Source of the DNA: Taeniopygia guttata
Taxonomy: Eukaryota > Chordata > Aves > Passeriformes > Estrildidae
Length of the DNA stretch: 64,000 nt
NCBI RefSeq assembly: GCF_048771995.1
Contig: NC_133025.1
Location: forward strand, 3,658,001-3,722,000
Reading direction: 5' to 3'
The translations under genes and the position numbers were made by a program. The notes under the pieces are model-generated. The model was given only the letters and a program-made list of their open reading frames with translations, ran no database searches and was not told the DNA's origin. This document shows positions 12,125 to 25,342 of this stretch, piece after piece (positions within the stretch are counted from its first letter, which is position 1; every line of letters starts with the position of its first letter).

Positions 12125-12260
12125 CAAGAGTTGTCAAGCACTGGAAAAGTGGTGCCTGGGGGAGTGGTGGACTCTCCATCCCTGGAGAGATTTAAGACAT
12201 ATAGATGTGGCACCTGGGGACATGGTTTAGTGGTGGCTTAGCAGTGCTGTGACTTTTAAC
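12125..12260 (+). mobile_element. CR1 LINE 3' fragment, diverged
   Basis: The segment GGACTCTCCATCCCTGGAGA, then a motif like TTTAAGACATATAGATGTGG and TGGTTTAGTGGTGGC, matches the 3' region of a CR1 subfamily on the plus strand. No terminal tail is clear. Confidence 0.65.
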
Positions 12261-13446
12261 CTCAGTTCAGAGCACCCCGTTGGGCTGGTGGGACCCCACA
12301 GCACCAGCCCTGCCTGCAGCACTGTTCAGTGGCTCCCCAGGGACACATCCAGAAGCCACCAAGGCAGGAGGGTTGTGGAGAACATAGCCTTGTGGTGTTT
12401 TCAAAAGCTGCCCACAGCAGGCTGTGCACATCCTGAGTTTGCAGGAGAGGTGGGCGTGAAGATATTTTCCTTCCAGTTCAACATGGTCCATAAAAATCCT
12501 TGCTCAGGGTGGTGGCTTCAGCTGGGTTGGGATCTGGCTGTGTTCCTGACCCTCCCAGAGGAATATGGGGACTCCAGGCAGCTTGGAAAGGAGGCTGAGC
12601 CTTTACTCTAAGAGATTTTTGGGAACAGCATCTCACCTGAGGGTTTGCTCACAGCCCCCCTGATCCAGGGTGCAAAGAGGAGGCTCTGCCCAAGGGCTGC
12701 TGCTCTTTACACCCTCGGTAGCTTGAGGCACAGGGACACTTTGGGATGAGCATTTTGGAGGCTCTCAGCTGTCTTTGCACAACCCCTGTGTGTGGAAATG
12801 GAGCATCCTGTGGCAGAAAATGCAAACTCCACCCCTGTCTTGGCTGGTTTCTCACCACTTGCAGCTTTGGCATCCCTTTCCTGTTTCTCCCCGAGAAGTC
12901 TGTGTGAAATCCTGGTTGCCTTGGCTCTGTTCTGCCTCCTTTCTCCCCAGGCATCACAGCCAGTGGCATTGCCACAGGATCTACACTCCATGGCTGTGTA
13001 ACAGCTGCCATTTCGCTGACCTCAAGGCATTTGGCAGTTTCAGATATTAAAGAAAGGTATTTCTAGCAGGGATGCTCAAGGACAGCCAGGAGGAACGAGC
13101 TTAGGACAGAAATTAATTTCTTCCAGCATCAATGCATCAGCTGGGAGCACTGGAGAGAGAGCCCTGATCCCCAAGCAGTGCCACAGACACGCAAAGGCCT
13201 GTCTGTGACTTCAGCTCTGTTATCAGGAGGTGTTGGGAGCTTTCACCTAAAGTGCCCTCCCTGAAAAATATGATTTAATTACTGCAGCTGACGCGAGGAA
13301 GCCTGGGAGTGTGCAGGTGATAAGCTGGCAGGGCACTGCCAGCCAGCAGGACATTTGTCATCTGTCAAAGGACAAATGAAATCTTGGTGCTGCTGGCTGG
13401 GAAGGAGCTGGAGATAAGCCTGAAAGCCAGTGAGCAGAGAATGAAC
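12261..13446. other. Unannotated intronic sequence
   Basis: No exon or repeat recognised. Confidence 0.4.
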
Positions 13447-13668
13447 ACATAATGATAGAAGCATGGAACAGTCTGGGTTGGAAAGGATGTCAAAGATCAC
13501 CTAGTTCCAAACCCTCTGACAAGGCAAGAACACCTTGTACTCAATGAGGTCACTTAAAGTCCACTCCAGCCTCACCTTGAACACTTCCAGGGATGCCCAC
13601 CTCTCTGGGCAACCTGTGCCAGGGTCTCACCACCCTCATAATACAAAATTTCTTCCTTGTATCTAATA
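13447..13668 (-). mobile_element. CR1 LINE 3' fragment
   Basis: Complement of the CR1 3' end on the plus strand: CAGTCTGGGTTGGAAAGGAT, ACACTTCCAGGGATGCCCAC and CTCTGGGCAACCTGTGCCAG. It stops where a second CR1 copy begins. Confidence 0.85.
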
Positions 13669-13671
13669 TAA

Positions 13672-14215
13672 ATCACAGAATAATGAAGTTGGAAGAGACC
13701 TCTAAGATCATCAAGTCCAACCCATGCCCTAAGACCACAACTAGACTATAGCACCAAGTGCCATGTCCAGTCTTTTTTAAAACATATCCAGAGATGGTGA
13801 TTCCACCACCTCCCTAGGAAGACAATTCCAGTATTTTATTATTCTTTCAGTGAAAATTTTTTTCCTAATATCCAACCTAAATAAACCCTCCTTCATTTTG
13901 AAACCATCACCCCTTTTCCTGCTGGAACAGATCCTGCTAAAAATCTGTCCCCATCTTTCTTATAGGTTCCCTTTAGGCACTGGAAGGGGCTCTAAGATCT
14001 GCTCAGAGCCTTCTCCTCTTGAGGCTGAGCACCTGAGCTCTCTCAGCCTGTCTCTATAACAAAGTTCTCCAGCCCTTGGAGCATCTTCATGGCCTCTTCT
14101 GGACTTGTTCCAACAACTCCACATCCTTTTTATATCCGAGACCCCGAGCTGGACACGGTGCTGTGGGTGGGGTGTCCCAGGAGTGGAGGGGAGGGGCAGG
14201 ATCCCTCAATCTCCT
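13672..14215 (-). mobile_element. Longer CR1 LINE 3' fragment
   Basis: A second minus-strand CR1 copy of another subfamily starts at AATCACAGAATAATGAAGTT. It continues through TCATCAAGTCCAACCCATGC, TTGAGGCTGAGCACCTGAGC and a stretch ending near ATATCCGAGACCCCGAGCTG. The two copies abut head to tail and have different sequences, so they are separate insertions. Confidence 0.85.
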
Positions 14216-14379
14216 ACTGCTCCCTCTGCCTTGTACATTCTGTTAGCACCAGCTACAACATCCCCTGGTCTCAATTCTGCTTGCTGAGACCAAGGAGCCT
14301 CGTGTGGGCAGGGGCAGAGGTGCCTTTTGCCTGCAGCATGAAGGGAAGGGCTCAGGGTCAAGCTGGTGGGACCCCAACA

Positions 14380-14947
14380 GTGTGAAAGTCCTTGTTCCCC
14401 TAGCCCAGCAGCCAAAAAAGGAGTCTGGAATATGTGAAGTTGAGTTCTCAAGGTTGTTTATTCTTTCTTATCTAAACATTCTTTCTCTGACCTGCTCAGC
14501 TCTGGCTGGCAAGTCCACCAGGGCATTCTGCTGTGCCCTCTCAGGGGGTGTTTACATTTTATATCAAAGGTTACATATAGTCAATTTATAACAATGTGCC
14601 AATATCTAACATCTATGTTGGACAGTGTGTCCCCATCCCAAACCAACAGAAAAGTGTCACCACCACACCAAGACATGGAGGACAAGAAGAAAGGAAAGAA
14701 GGTCAGGACACGCCCAAATCCCTCCATCTTGTGCCCCCTTGAACCCCATTCTAAAAATCCCAAAATTCTACTTTTCCGCTCTGTGTTAGTTCAAATATCA
14801 CACCACTCAAACTCTTGTGACTTGTAATTCCTCATACAAAATTGACAGCTTTTTCCACAGGCTAAAATCAAAGCCACAGGTGTTTTTGACTTCATGCCAG
14901 GGTCTCGAGACGGCAGGGCAGCCAGAGGGATGTCCTGGGCTCCGACA
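14380..14947 (-). mobile_element. LTR, diverged member of the 618-bp ERVK-like family (copy A)
   Basis: This block aligns in order with the LTRs at 17845, 26913 and 56526: AAGGTTGTTTATTCT, AACAATGTGCCAATATCT, AACCAACAGAAAA, CCTCCATCTTGTGCCCC and finally GGGCAGCCAGAGGGATGTCC. It shares the orientation of the 26913 and 56526 copies and differs at many positions and by indels, so it is older or from another subfamily. The outer ends are less clear, and I could not find matching target duplications. Confidence 0.6.
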
Positions 14948-17275
14948 GTAAGGGACAGGACTGTGCCACATCCTGGCACTTTTATTTCTGCTGTCTGTCC
15001 CCTGTGCCACCGAGCACTTCCTCGCTGTCCCAGCTCTTGCAGTGACTCAAATTACAACACCCCCTGATGGGAAACTCTGCCTTTGCAGAATGGTTTCAGC
15101 TAAAGGTGGAGAACTGCCTTTCTGCAGCTTTTTTTAGGTATTGGAAGGGATAATCTCATTGCTTTGGGAGGTTTTCTGGATTGCTGGCAATGCCCTGCAA
15201 ACCCACATGCTGCTGCCTTTGCTGGTCATGTCACCCACCACTCCTCGATGCCGTGTCTTCCTGGCAGCCCTGGAAAAGGTCTTATCCAGCATTTCCTGTC
15301 AGAGGCACTGGCCAGGATTTTTTAAGCACTGATGGATGCAGAGAAGCCATGTGAGGAGTCAGGAGCTGCTCGAAGGGGGTCCTGACAGCTGCAGCTCCCC
15401 ATGGGGACCCTCCTGGTGACAGGGACACCGTGGGTGTCTTCTTGAGGGTATCTGCTCAAAGAACAGGGAGGAAATGTGTGGCATTTGTGTGACTCTCTTG
15501 ACTCACTGCCTTGTGCCTGAGTCAAACCATCTCCTTGTTTTCACTGAACACCTTTCCTGGGAGGCTGGAAATCCCCTCCCATCCTGGCCTGTGGCCTGTG
15601 TTGTCCCCTGGCCTGTGTTTCTCACTGTGATATTTTCATTCTGTCTCTTGGTTTCATTTCATCCCCTTTCACCTCACCAGTCTCTCCCAAAGGAGCAGGT
15701 GCCTGGCCCCCATCTCACCCCTCCCAGCATCTCCCTGCACATCCAAGAAAGCCCTGGGTGGGCACAACCTTTCTGCTGCCTCTTGGCCTTTGCACTTTTA
15801 TTTATGGCCACTCATGGGGAGTTTTTAATGGATTTGGGGGTCACCACACCCGGTTTTGTTCCCATTATTGCTCACTGAGTCATGCACAACCAAGCAGCAG
15901 AGCCCACCATGTCTCCAGGTGCTGGTGCAGGGGAGCACATCCCAGGCTATGTCCCAGGTGGGACAACCTTGGCTGCCACCAGCTGCAGGTGGAACCACCA
16001 CTCCACTAGAAACTCTTGCAGGAGGCTTCTAAAGGGTGCAGTGGGATTTTTGAGACCCACTCTTCATTCTGATCACAGAAACCAGATCAGATCACAGATC
16101 AGTCCAGCTGGTGGGGACAGATATGGGTTGTGAGCACCTCTCAGACTCCCTGAGTCTGGGAATAAAACCACATAACAATATTGAAGGTATATCCTCCTGT
16201 CCTAACCTGGGAGCAGGCAGACACATGTATAACCTCCCTGCCATGGTCAGAATTCCACCAAGCAACTCAGGATGCTGGAAAACCTCCTTTTGCTGTCCTG
16301 CCTCCCTCCTGGCAGGGATGGGGAAGGAGTCTCCGTTGCTGCATTTCCAGCCCCCAGCTGAAACCAAGCTCAGTGGCTATGTCACACAGGAGAGCAGCTC
16401 AGACTGGGCTTGAGCTTCACCCCAGTGCTCAGATCCCACCACCAACACCCCCAGACCCCTTTTCACCCACCAGCCCTGTGTCACTGGAAGCCTGTGCCAG
16501 CAGAGCTGCTGCCCTGCTGAACCTTTCCCTAACACACCCTCTGTGATGGAGAAATTGATCTCAGCACAAAACAGCTCCAAAGGCTTTAAATCAGATGACC
16601 ACAGGGTTTTTATTTTCATGGAAGGACGTGGGAGGATTTCAAAACCAGCAGGCAGCAAGGTGTGATCCCTGTTTTCCTGGTGTGTGCGTGCAGGCACACA
16701 CATCTCTGCAGAGCACCTGACTCTTTTCTCCATCATAACTACATTTTAAGGTTAGGGGAAAAAAAAAAAAAATAAAAGGATGGGGTACAGTCCCCAGTTG
16801 GGACTCAAGATCAAACCCACACAAGCAGATTTAGGTTTCCTTTATGTTTTCCCCTGAAGAATTCCTTGTCCTGGCAAGGCATATTAGGATTCCACTAATA
16901 GGATTCCCCTGGGGCAGCATATCTTGTATAAAACTTAAATATTCCTTGCTATAAAGAACAGCTATTATCTTCTCCATAGCATCCTTTTCCAGGCTGAAAG
17001 CTACTCCCCATTTTTCTCCTTCCTGGAGAACAAAATAATTCTCATTTTGTCCTTTTCCATATGCTCAATTTTGAAAACATCTCCTCGGTATTGCCCATCC
17101 TGTCCCATCCCAGATTAAACCTCTTCCCAAAAGCACAGGGCCTGGAGTGAGATGTGCCCTTCCTTGGTGCTGAGGAAGCAGCACCATGCAGTCCAGAAAA
17201 CCCAATCTTCTGCATTTTGTATGCCACCCTCTAGCTAAAACATCATGGGATTGGGCTGTCCTTTTGGTTTCCCTG

Positions 17276-17276
<1 letters not shown>
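14948..17276. other. Unannotated intronic sequence
   Basis: No exon recognised. An A-run lies at about 16758-16773. No reading frame resembles a known protein. Confidence 0.4.

Positions 17277-17366
<90 letters not shown>
17277..17366. repeat. TTA/TAA microsatellite forming a perfect palindrome
   Basis: Fourteen TTA units (17278-17319) switch without interruption to AAT units (17319-17366). The dyad lies between 17318 and 17319, and the arms are 42 bases each (17277-17318 and 17319-17360). The whole can fold into a hairpin or cruciform made only of A-T pairs. Confidence 0.95.
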
Positions 17367-17844
17367 TTCTTCTGGGACTTCATGCTGTTTGTTCAGAATT
17401 GGCTGCTGAGACCTTCCCAGTCCTTTGCTCCTTGTTGGATGATTTCCAGCTTTATCAATCGAGGCAGGGGAAACTGAGGCACAGGAGGGCTGAGATGGGC
17501 TGGAGGCTGTGCTGGTGGTGCCTTTAGCTGCTCATACACACGGATCCAGCTCTCTCTGCACCAATCCTGGCAGTGCCAGGGCATTCTGTTCCCTGTGTAG
17601 CTACATTTTGGGGATATTACTGGTGCAGGGTTCATTGTACGCAGTGCAGAGCTTCCAAATCAGCCCCTGTGGGCAGGAGCAGGGTGTTAAAACCCCACCT
17701 GCAGAGATGTTAATTTGGGTTGGAAATCAAGGAAAGCTTTGCTCAGCCCTGAAAAAGATTATCTGAGACAGACCAATGTCTCCTCGTGGTTTGGGGAGAA
17801 ACACTGCTGCTGGGGAAGGGGTGATGGGGAAGGAGGTGGGGAAA
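17367..17844. other. Unannotated intronic sequence
   Basis: No gene or repeat recognised. Confidence 0.4.
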
Positions 17845-18461
17845 TGTGGGAGTCCAGGGCATCCCTCTGGCTGCCCTGGCAGGTCTGGGACCCTGGCAGG
17901 GGTCAGAAACCCCCCTGGACAGAGCCCCCAGAGACACTGTCTGTGATCTCTGTCCATGGAAAAGAGTTTTCAATCTTACAGGATGAATTACCAGCTCAGA
18001 GTGTTTGATATAAGTAATAATTAAGTGTGGCACAGGTGCAAAAGTAAAATTTTAGGATTCTAGATGAGGGGTTCAAAGGGAACAAGATGGAGGAAATTGG
18101 GTGTGCCTTGTCCTTTTTCTCCTTCTTCATGCCCTCCATGTTTCACTGTGGTGTTGGCATTTTTCTGTTGGTTTAGGCTGGGGACACACTGTCCAACGTA
18201 GGTGACAGATATTGGCAGGTTATTGTAAATCCAGCACAGGTAGTTTCTGGTATTTAATGTTTGTAACATCCCACTGAGGGCAGAGCCCCACACGCTGCCC
18301 TGCAGGACAGAGCTGCGGCAGGGCAGCAGAACATGTTAGAGATAAACAGAATAAACAACCTTGAAACAGCACAGACGAATTATGGCTTCTTCTTTGGCAG
18401 CGGGGCTGAAAGACAGAGACTTTCTACAATCTTGGGATCATCAATAGCACAGATTCCAACA
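17845..18461 (+). mobile_element. Solo LTR of the 618-bp ERVK-like family (copy C)
   Basis: It starts TGTGGGAGTCCAGGGC and ends GATTCCAACA. The poly(A) signal AATAAA at 18350-18355 shows that its own sense is the plus strand. Flanks are GGGAAA (17839-17844) and GAGAAA (18462-18467), a 6-bp duplication with one change. It is about 617 bp with no internal retroviral genes, so it is a solo LTR. It is inverted relative to the copy at 26913, 8.5 kb away. Confidence 0.85.
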
Positions 18462-18939
18462 GAGAAAAGGAGGTATTGCCATGTCCTTGTGCAGTCCCAG
18501 CCCCGCTTTGGGCTTTCTTTGAAACAGCTGCATCCCTTCCACCAGCCCCATTTATTTATTTCCTCTGGAACTTGTTTACCCGACTGTGAGTGAAAAGAGA
18601 ACCTTTCCCAGCACAGTGGGGTGAACTTGTTTACCAGTTTTATTTATCATTTCATTGCCTTGCTGGCATGAGGGATGGCGGGGCACGCACGCCCCGGCGG
18701 CGTGGCCGGGCAGGGAGCGCTGCGGGATCCGCGCACACGCGAATGGAGCGTGCAAGAAAACCCTGCCAACTGCTCTGCCCTTTCCAGGAAGCCCAGAGAG
18801 CAGCTGGGGCTGGTAAACAACAGGGCTGATCTGTCAGTATTGAGGGTGGTTTTGTCCCCGAGGTGCTGGTGCAGTAGGTTTTTAGCTTTTGGGTTTTTTC
18901 AGCTCTTGCGCTGCATTAGTGTATGGCTGTAAACTCCAT
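18462..18939. other. Unannotated intronic sequence
   Basis: Contains a short CpG-rich patch at 18675-18745 with no recognised gene. Confidence 0.4.
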
Positions 18940-19325
18940 ATAAAGTGTTAGTTAACTTCACAAACTGCACAAAATGCCTTCATGTTTTGGTCAGACTAAA
19001 TAATCCCTCTGGACCCGAGTTTCGAGGACACCCTACAGCCTCAGATCTAAACAAAAGTGAATTGGGAGGAAGCAAAATGGAAGTATGTGACTTCGTTAGC
19101 TCCAAATACCTGTAATTGGAGGTTTAACCCCTGATATGTAAATGGACCAAACTTATATATGTCTGAAAAACTCATTACCATTGTTCATTTTTGGGGGTAG
19201 CCCCTTGGGGAGGCTTTGTCTGCCCTTAATGTACCTGAAGGCCCTTCATTAAATATATTTGCTTTTATTCTTTTAATTTTGTGTGCCCTCTGTTCCTAGG
19301 TAAGCCCAAAACCAGATCAGTACTG
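18940..19325 (+). mobile_element. LTR-like element of a different family
   Basis: The arrangement looks like an LTR: a TATATAT box at 19154, the phrase GGGGGTAGCCCCTTGGGGAG, an ATTAAA signal at 19248-19253 and a T-rich region after it. I have seen this layout in avian retroviral LTRs, but the exact ends and target duplication are not clear. No viral coding sequence adjoins. Confidence 0.5.
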
Positions 19326-21569
19326 GGAGAAAAATTGGGTGTTTTGCCTCCTGCTCCCAAATCCATGAGTCCTAAGGAGGGATGTGGCTTCCCAGGATAA
19401 GCCAGGGTGTTTCAGCTGCCTTTATTGGGGGATAAGCAGGGTTGCACTGGGTCCTGCTCGTGGGCTTGAAGGTGAGGACTGAACAACTGAGTTCTGTGCC
19501 TGGGAGACAGAATTTTTCCACCCCTAAAAATGCAAGTGGGCACTGCCAGGTCACCTGGCACAAGTGCAAAGTAAAGGCTCCTCAGTCACCAATATAAATT
19601 TATTTGGAGGAAATTCATGCCTTCATGCCAGGTATGACCCAGGTAAGCACCCTGCCTTAATGCCAATAAAAGACTCTAACATGGCTGGAGCAGAAATTTG
19701 AGAATTTGACTTGTTTTTTATTTCTCTTTCTCACTACCTTTCTTAGAAATCTTCCTTATTAGGAAGGGATTCTCACAGGAGCAGTATGACATAGCTGAGG
19801 CTGTGATTTGGACTTAGGCATCCCGATAAAACCCTTCCACAAAAGGAATGTGGGATGGCTTTATGCCAACACCAGGTGCTCCAGGAACGGATCCATGCTC
19901 ACAAAACAACATTCCCATTCAGAGCAAAGTAAAGAAAAATAAATTTATAGAGTTAACAGTATATAGAATAATAATAAAGAAAAATAAACAGTAGGGTTTT
20001 GGGTTTGTTGCCAGCCTGGGTCCATTTCCCAGCTGGAGGGGTGGATCTCATTCATGGCTGAGGACAAGGCTTTGGGGTGGGAAGAAGGACTCAGAAGAAG
20101 AAGGACTTCACCACCAAAATCTCCATGTTGCTGAAACAAGCTGAGCAGGATGAGTTGAGACAGAAGAGGCACCTGCCAGCAGTGATTTTTGTGTTTATTT
20201 TTTTTTTTCCAAGGTGGCTTTGGCAAAGGCAGGGAATGGATTTCCACCTCCTGCCAGCTGTGAAGATCAGGTGCATGGGGGAACACAGTCAGCAAACCTT
20301 TGTTTCCCTTAAACATTAAATCACCTCTGGTTGCTGCAGTGTTTCTCCTTTCTTTTGTTTTTTTTTCTTTTGGGTGCAGCTGAGCTGCTGAGAAACCGAT
20401 CACGTCCAAAACATTTACACCACAAATAAAAGAACAATGCAATAAACCATTAAATCATGTAGGGCTGTCGCAACAGCAGCAATTAGGTGGAAGGCATGAG
20501 GGTGGGAAGCGTTCTTTTTATGGATGTGACTTTCCTAGCCCAAATTCTGGATGACCTGAGGTTACCTTTTCCAGCCTGGCTTGCCATGTGCTGTCACACG
20601 GGGTTGGGTGGCCTGGCAGGTAACGGCCCAGCTGCAAGATGGGACAAGGCAGCGTGGGATGGGGCTGGCATGTGGCAGTGCTGAGCTTTAGTCACCCCTG
20701 CCATCGATGACTGGCTCTGCCTGAATGCAAGAGGACCAGATTTGTGAGCAGCATCTCAAGGCACTGGCGGCTGCCAGGGGCTGGGGTGGCTGCGTGTGCT
20801 CCTGCACGTGTGCAAGGGAGCTGGGCTTGCTCAGGCTCTGGGCTCAGATGGGTTTGAGATGGGTTTTCGGGGATATTCCAGGTCTGGAATAAGCACCAGT
20901 GTTTAGGACAGGACAGGGAAGGGGCACAGCACATCCATGCTCCAAGCACATCCTGCAGATACTACAAGCTCCTGTGGCACTCTGGCTACCCCACCTTCAC
21001 CCCAAACCCATCCTGGTGGGATCCCCCTTAGCCACAGCTGCAGAAAGGCTTTCCTTCTGCTTAGCTGGCAGGTTTGGGAATTGCTCTGGGCTCTGCTCCA
21101 TGGGTACAAACTCTATCTCCCACTGGCCCAGTGACCATCCATGGAATCTCTGAGGCATTTCACCCAGCAGTGGGTGAAAGGTGCCCATCAATCCGGCGCC
21201 TGGGGCTGTCCCTGCTTGGGTAATAACAGCATGAACTGAAGGAAGGTCATGCCTGGAGCCTGAGCCTGGCTCTCCTTTATAGGGAAGCTGGCAGGAAAGC
21301 CTGCCCAGGAGTCGGGTGTCCCTCAGATCTCTTGTTGACTGTCTAGCAGTTGTTTTCCTTCGGGCTGAGCTCTGGGTAAACAGCTGGGCTGGGAAATGTG
21401 AAACCCTGGCTGTGGCCATGCTGACGCCAGCCCCAGGACGTGTGGGGAGCATGAACCCACCAGAGCTGTGCCAGGGGGGCACAGGGGGATGGACACATGA
21501 GGTGAGCCCCTCTCCTGGGGACATTTGTTTGTTTTGAGAGGTGTCCTATTTGTGGCACAGAGTTTGTGT
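19326..21569. other. Unannotated intronic sequence, possible old LTR remnants
   Basis: Between about 19910 and 20450 the sequence has AATAAA-rich stretches and repeat-like phrasing that may come from another old LTR on the minus strand, but I could not define ends. No exon recognised. Confidence 0.35.
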
Positions 21570-21762
21570 TGCAACAGGTTGCCCAGAGCAGCTGTGGCTG
21601 TCCCTGGATCCCTGGAAGTGTCCAAAAACCAGGTTGGACAGGGCTTGGAGAACCTGGGATAGTGGAAGGCATCCCTGCCCATGGCAGGGGATGAAACTTG
21701 ATAATTTTTTATGTCCCTTCCAACCCAAACCATCCTGTGATTCCCGAATGGGTGGTGTTGCT
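21570..21762 (+). mobile_element. CR1 LINE 3' fragment
   Basis: Plus-strand CR1 3' end: CAACAGGTTGCCCAGAGCAG, GGTTGGACAGGGCTTGGAGA and a terminal CTTCCAACCCAAACCATCCT followed by GTGATTCC. Confidence 0.88.
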
Positions 21763-24700
21763 GGAAATGCTGAAGCAGACACAATAAAAGTGTTTTTCCC
21801 TTATCTCCATCGTTATTCAGTGAGGATGAGTCATGATCAATGGGCAAGATGTGCTTCCACCTGTGCCATGCCCTCCTGCTTCTGTCTCTGAGCAGCTTGA
21901 GAGAAAACTGAGGCCTTCTCAAGTGCTTTCAAGGACAGCATCTTTCCTTGTGACCCCTGTCAGGCACCCAGATGCTGCTTTGCTACTCCCTGTTAAACTC
22001 CAGGGCAGAAATTTAAACATTGAGCTCAGTCTTCTTTTTTTTCTTTTTTTTTTTTTTTCCCCCAAGGAGCTGTTACCAGCTTGTCATTGCGGGTTGGAAA
22101 ATATAAATGTATTTGAGAAAATATGTTGGCAGCAAGCTCCCCATATTGTTTCGGCTTGCCCCAAAATTCCAGAGAAATTTTCCATTCGTATTTTTCATGT
22201 CTGATTGGAAAATATCAGGGAAAGAAGAAACAAATTCTGTAGATGTTTTTTAACAATTTTGGACTTTTATTTCTTTCCTAGCCAGGTCTCCATGGCATAG
22301 AAAAAAGTAAATTAAATACACAAATGAAAATCATCTGCTAGGACTTAAATGCACTAAAATCATTGCTCTGTAAGTGAAAGAATTTTAAGAAAACCATGAT
22401 AATGAAATTTGGTTATTTAATTTCTGCATTCCAGCAATCTGTGTGATCTAATTCCAGTGATTTGGGTCCAAAACTCTGTTAGGAGAGCTGTTAGGAAATT
22501 GGAGGTTCCCTGAGAGAGGTTTTGGCTGTAAAGAGCTCCAGCAAAAGATACGGAAACAAAACTGGCCTTTACTATTCTAAAATTCAGCTTGTTGACCACA
22601 CACTTTCCCTCTTACTTGCCTTTCACAGACTCCTAAAAGCAGTGCCTACAGGTCTCCAGTTTAAAAGCACAGGGCAGCACTCTGGAAAAGTGGGACACAG
22701 ACCTCACCTCTGGATGCCTTGTGGTTTCCACCAGGCTGAAGGGAGAGAGGAGCCCTTGGGGAGGCTGATCCAGGGAGCAGCTCAACCCTGCAGTGCTGCT
22801 GGTCCCAAAAGTGGTTCTCCTTGGCCAGAGCTGAGGTGTGTGGGCCACTGTTGGGCAACCATTGTCTGGATCATGCCAGCCCTGTGGGGAAGCAGGGATG
22901 AGCAGGTTGTCCGTGGGGCAGACGTGCTCCCAGCAGTGGGGTGTGGGTGGGAAGATCCGCGGCACGTACACGGTTTCAACATGCAGCTCCTCACCAAAGC
23001 TCTGCTCTTCCTCCCTCCATGGGACTCTGGATTGGACAAGGACTTGTGTTTTGGGTCACCTCGTGCTGGAGAGCACTGAGATGTGTGTGGAATGGTTTTG
23101 GGCATAGCTCTGAGGTTCCCTCAGTGGTCAGAGGACACAAACTCCTCCAGGACGCATCTCATCCTGGTTTGCAGTCAGTACACAGCAGGACAGCTGAATT
23201 CTCTCTCTGCAAGTGAGTGCCCATTTCCCTCCACAGGCGGTAGAAGTGGTCAAAGGTGACCAATTCCTTGTAGACACCCCAAAATTACATAAATCCTTCC
23301 CAAATTCTACCCACAGCTTTGCTGTGGATGGAGGCAGAACAGCAGGAGCTGAGAGCTTCAACGCCTCCTCCCTGCTCAGCATCCCTCAGGGGAACCTTTC
23401 CATCTGAGCCTCCCAGGCAATGCAGATCCTTCTGGGATGCTGCTTCAAAAGCCCCTGTATCAGGAGCCAAACTGATTATCAGCGGGGGTTGAGACCTGAG
23501 ATAAAAAAATACCCTTTTTCCTCGGCTGTGATTAATCTGCTGCCCGCTGCTGCCTACAAGCACGTCCTCCTTGATGATCAGAAATACAAACCCATGTTCT
23601 CCCCCAGAGCTTTGTGTTTTAGGTTTTTTTTGCATTACTTTGAAGAGATTCTCCAGCATCTCTGGGGTATCTGGCTTCACCACATCATTGCCTGCAACTT
23701 TTTTCGAGGCTTCCCTGTCACCATGACGATGCTGAGGTTGTCATGGCCCGGGCTTGTTACATAAGGAGGTGAGTCAGCCCCAGAAAGGCCACAGCCTTTG
23801 CCATTGTTTGATTTAATAACGTGCAATGATGAGATAAGGATCCAAGCTCTTAATGAAAGGTGGGTGGTAATGAGGAGTTAGGAAACAGTTCAGTAGTGAA
23901 GTCCAGGGGATAATGACAGGCTGTGATTTCCAGAGGGTGATCACTGAACAGCCTCATCATCCCTGGGGGGTTTCACATCCAGCACCCAGAGCTGCATCCC
24001 AGCTGCATCACCCGGCTGGGAATTAAGTTCTTCAGTGAGCACAGTCAACTTCAGCCACTGGGCACCTCCATGGAAATAAATCCTGTAACAATCTACACAT
24101 ACAGGAGGGCTGGAATTCTTTGTTCTTCCCATCAGATCTCCAACGTGCTGTGCTGCTTTACAGCACTGGGCTGGTTTGGGCTGGGACAGGTTGATTTTCT
24201 CCAGAGCAGCTGCTCTGGGGTTGTGATTCTGAATTGTGGCCAAAACCGTGTTGCTCATACAGAGATGTTTTTGTTTTTGCTGGGCAGAGCTTGCAAAGAG
24301 TCAAGGCTTTTCTTGCTCCTCACCCCACCGGTGAGGAGGCTGGAGGGGGGCACAAGGAGTTGGGAGGGGACAGAATAAGGACAGCTGACTCTAAACTGAC
24401 CAAAAATAATCCATAACACATTTTGTCATGTTTAGGAAAGGGGGGACATTCGGGGTGATGGTGTTTGCCTTCCCAAGCCACCACTAGTGTGATGGAGCCT
24501 TGCTTTCCTGGGGATCACAGGAAACTTGTGGGAAGTGGGGAATGAATTCCTTCTTTTGCTTTGCTTGTGCACGTGGGTTTTGCTTTACCCATTAAACTGT
24601 GTCTACCTCAATCCATGAGTTTTCTCACTTTTACCTTCCAGCTCTCTCCCCCATCCTACTGTGGGGGACTGAGTGAGTGGGGCTGAGCTCCCAGCTATGG

Positions 24701-25342
24701 TTAAACCAATAAAGTCCTAAATTAGGTCTGGTTCAGGTGTGAGCAGATGGCTGTAATTCTGCTGATTTTCCCGGAGAAGGCACTGTGGTAACACGTGCCA
24801 AGTTCTGCTGGCAGCAGCAGGACAGGGAATATCTGATCTGGCAGTGGGGACAGAGCAGCCCTGTAAATACACTTTTCTCTCAAACCAGCAGGATTTTTTT
24901 TTGCTGGATCAATGCCTTGTCGCAGGTTGTTGTGGCCTCTTGATTAGGGATGAGGCAACCTAAAGTCAAGTTCAACGACCTGGGGATTTACACCCGAAAG
25001 CAATCCCAAGATTTTCAGTAGGGAATTTCACACCTCAAAATATCAGGGCAAACAGGGAAGTGTTCCTTTCATGTAACTGAAAGTACCTGGTAGTAGAAGG
25101 CTCAACCCAGTGTCAGGCTAATGTGAATATTGTCTTTTCAGAAGCTCTGACATTACAAAAACCTGAATTGTGTCTCTTTGACTGATCTACACTCTTTGAC
25201 CCTTGCTCTTAGAAACCTGAACTTCTGCAGCCAGATTTTGTTTCAAGGAGAACCAGTAAATTAAATTCCTAAGACTGGAATATCTCAACTTCTTGCCATT
25301 TAATTACCCTCTAGCAACTTTTAGAAACCCGTGTTTTCTAGA
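21763..25342. other. Unannotated intronic sequence
   Basis: No exon recognised. A pyrimidine run lies at about 22030-22063. Candidate regulatory elements in this 3.6-kb stretch cannot be judged without cross-species alignment. Confidence 0.4.
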
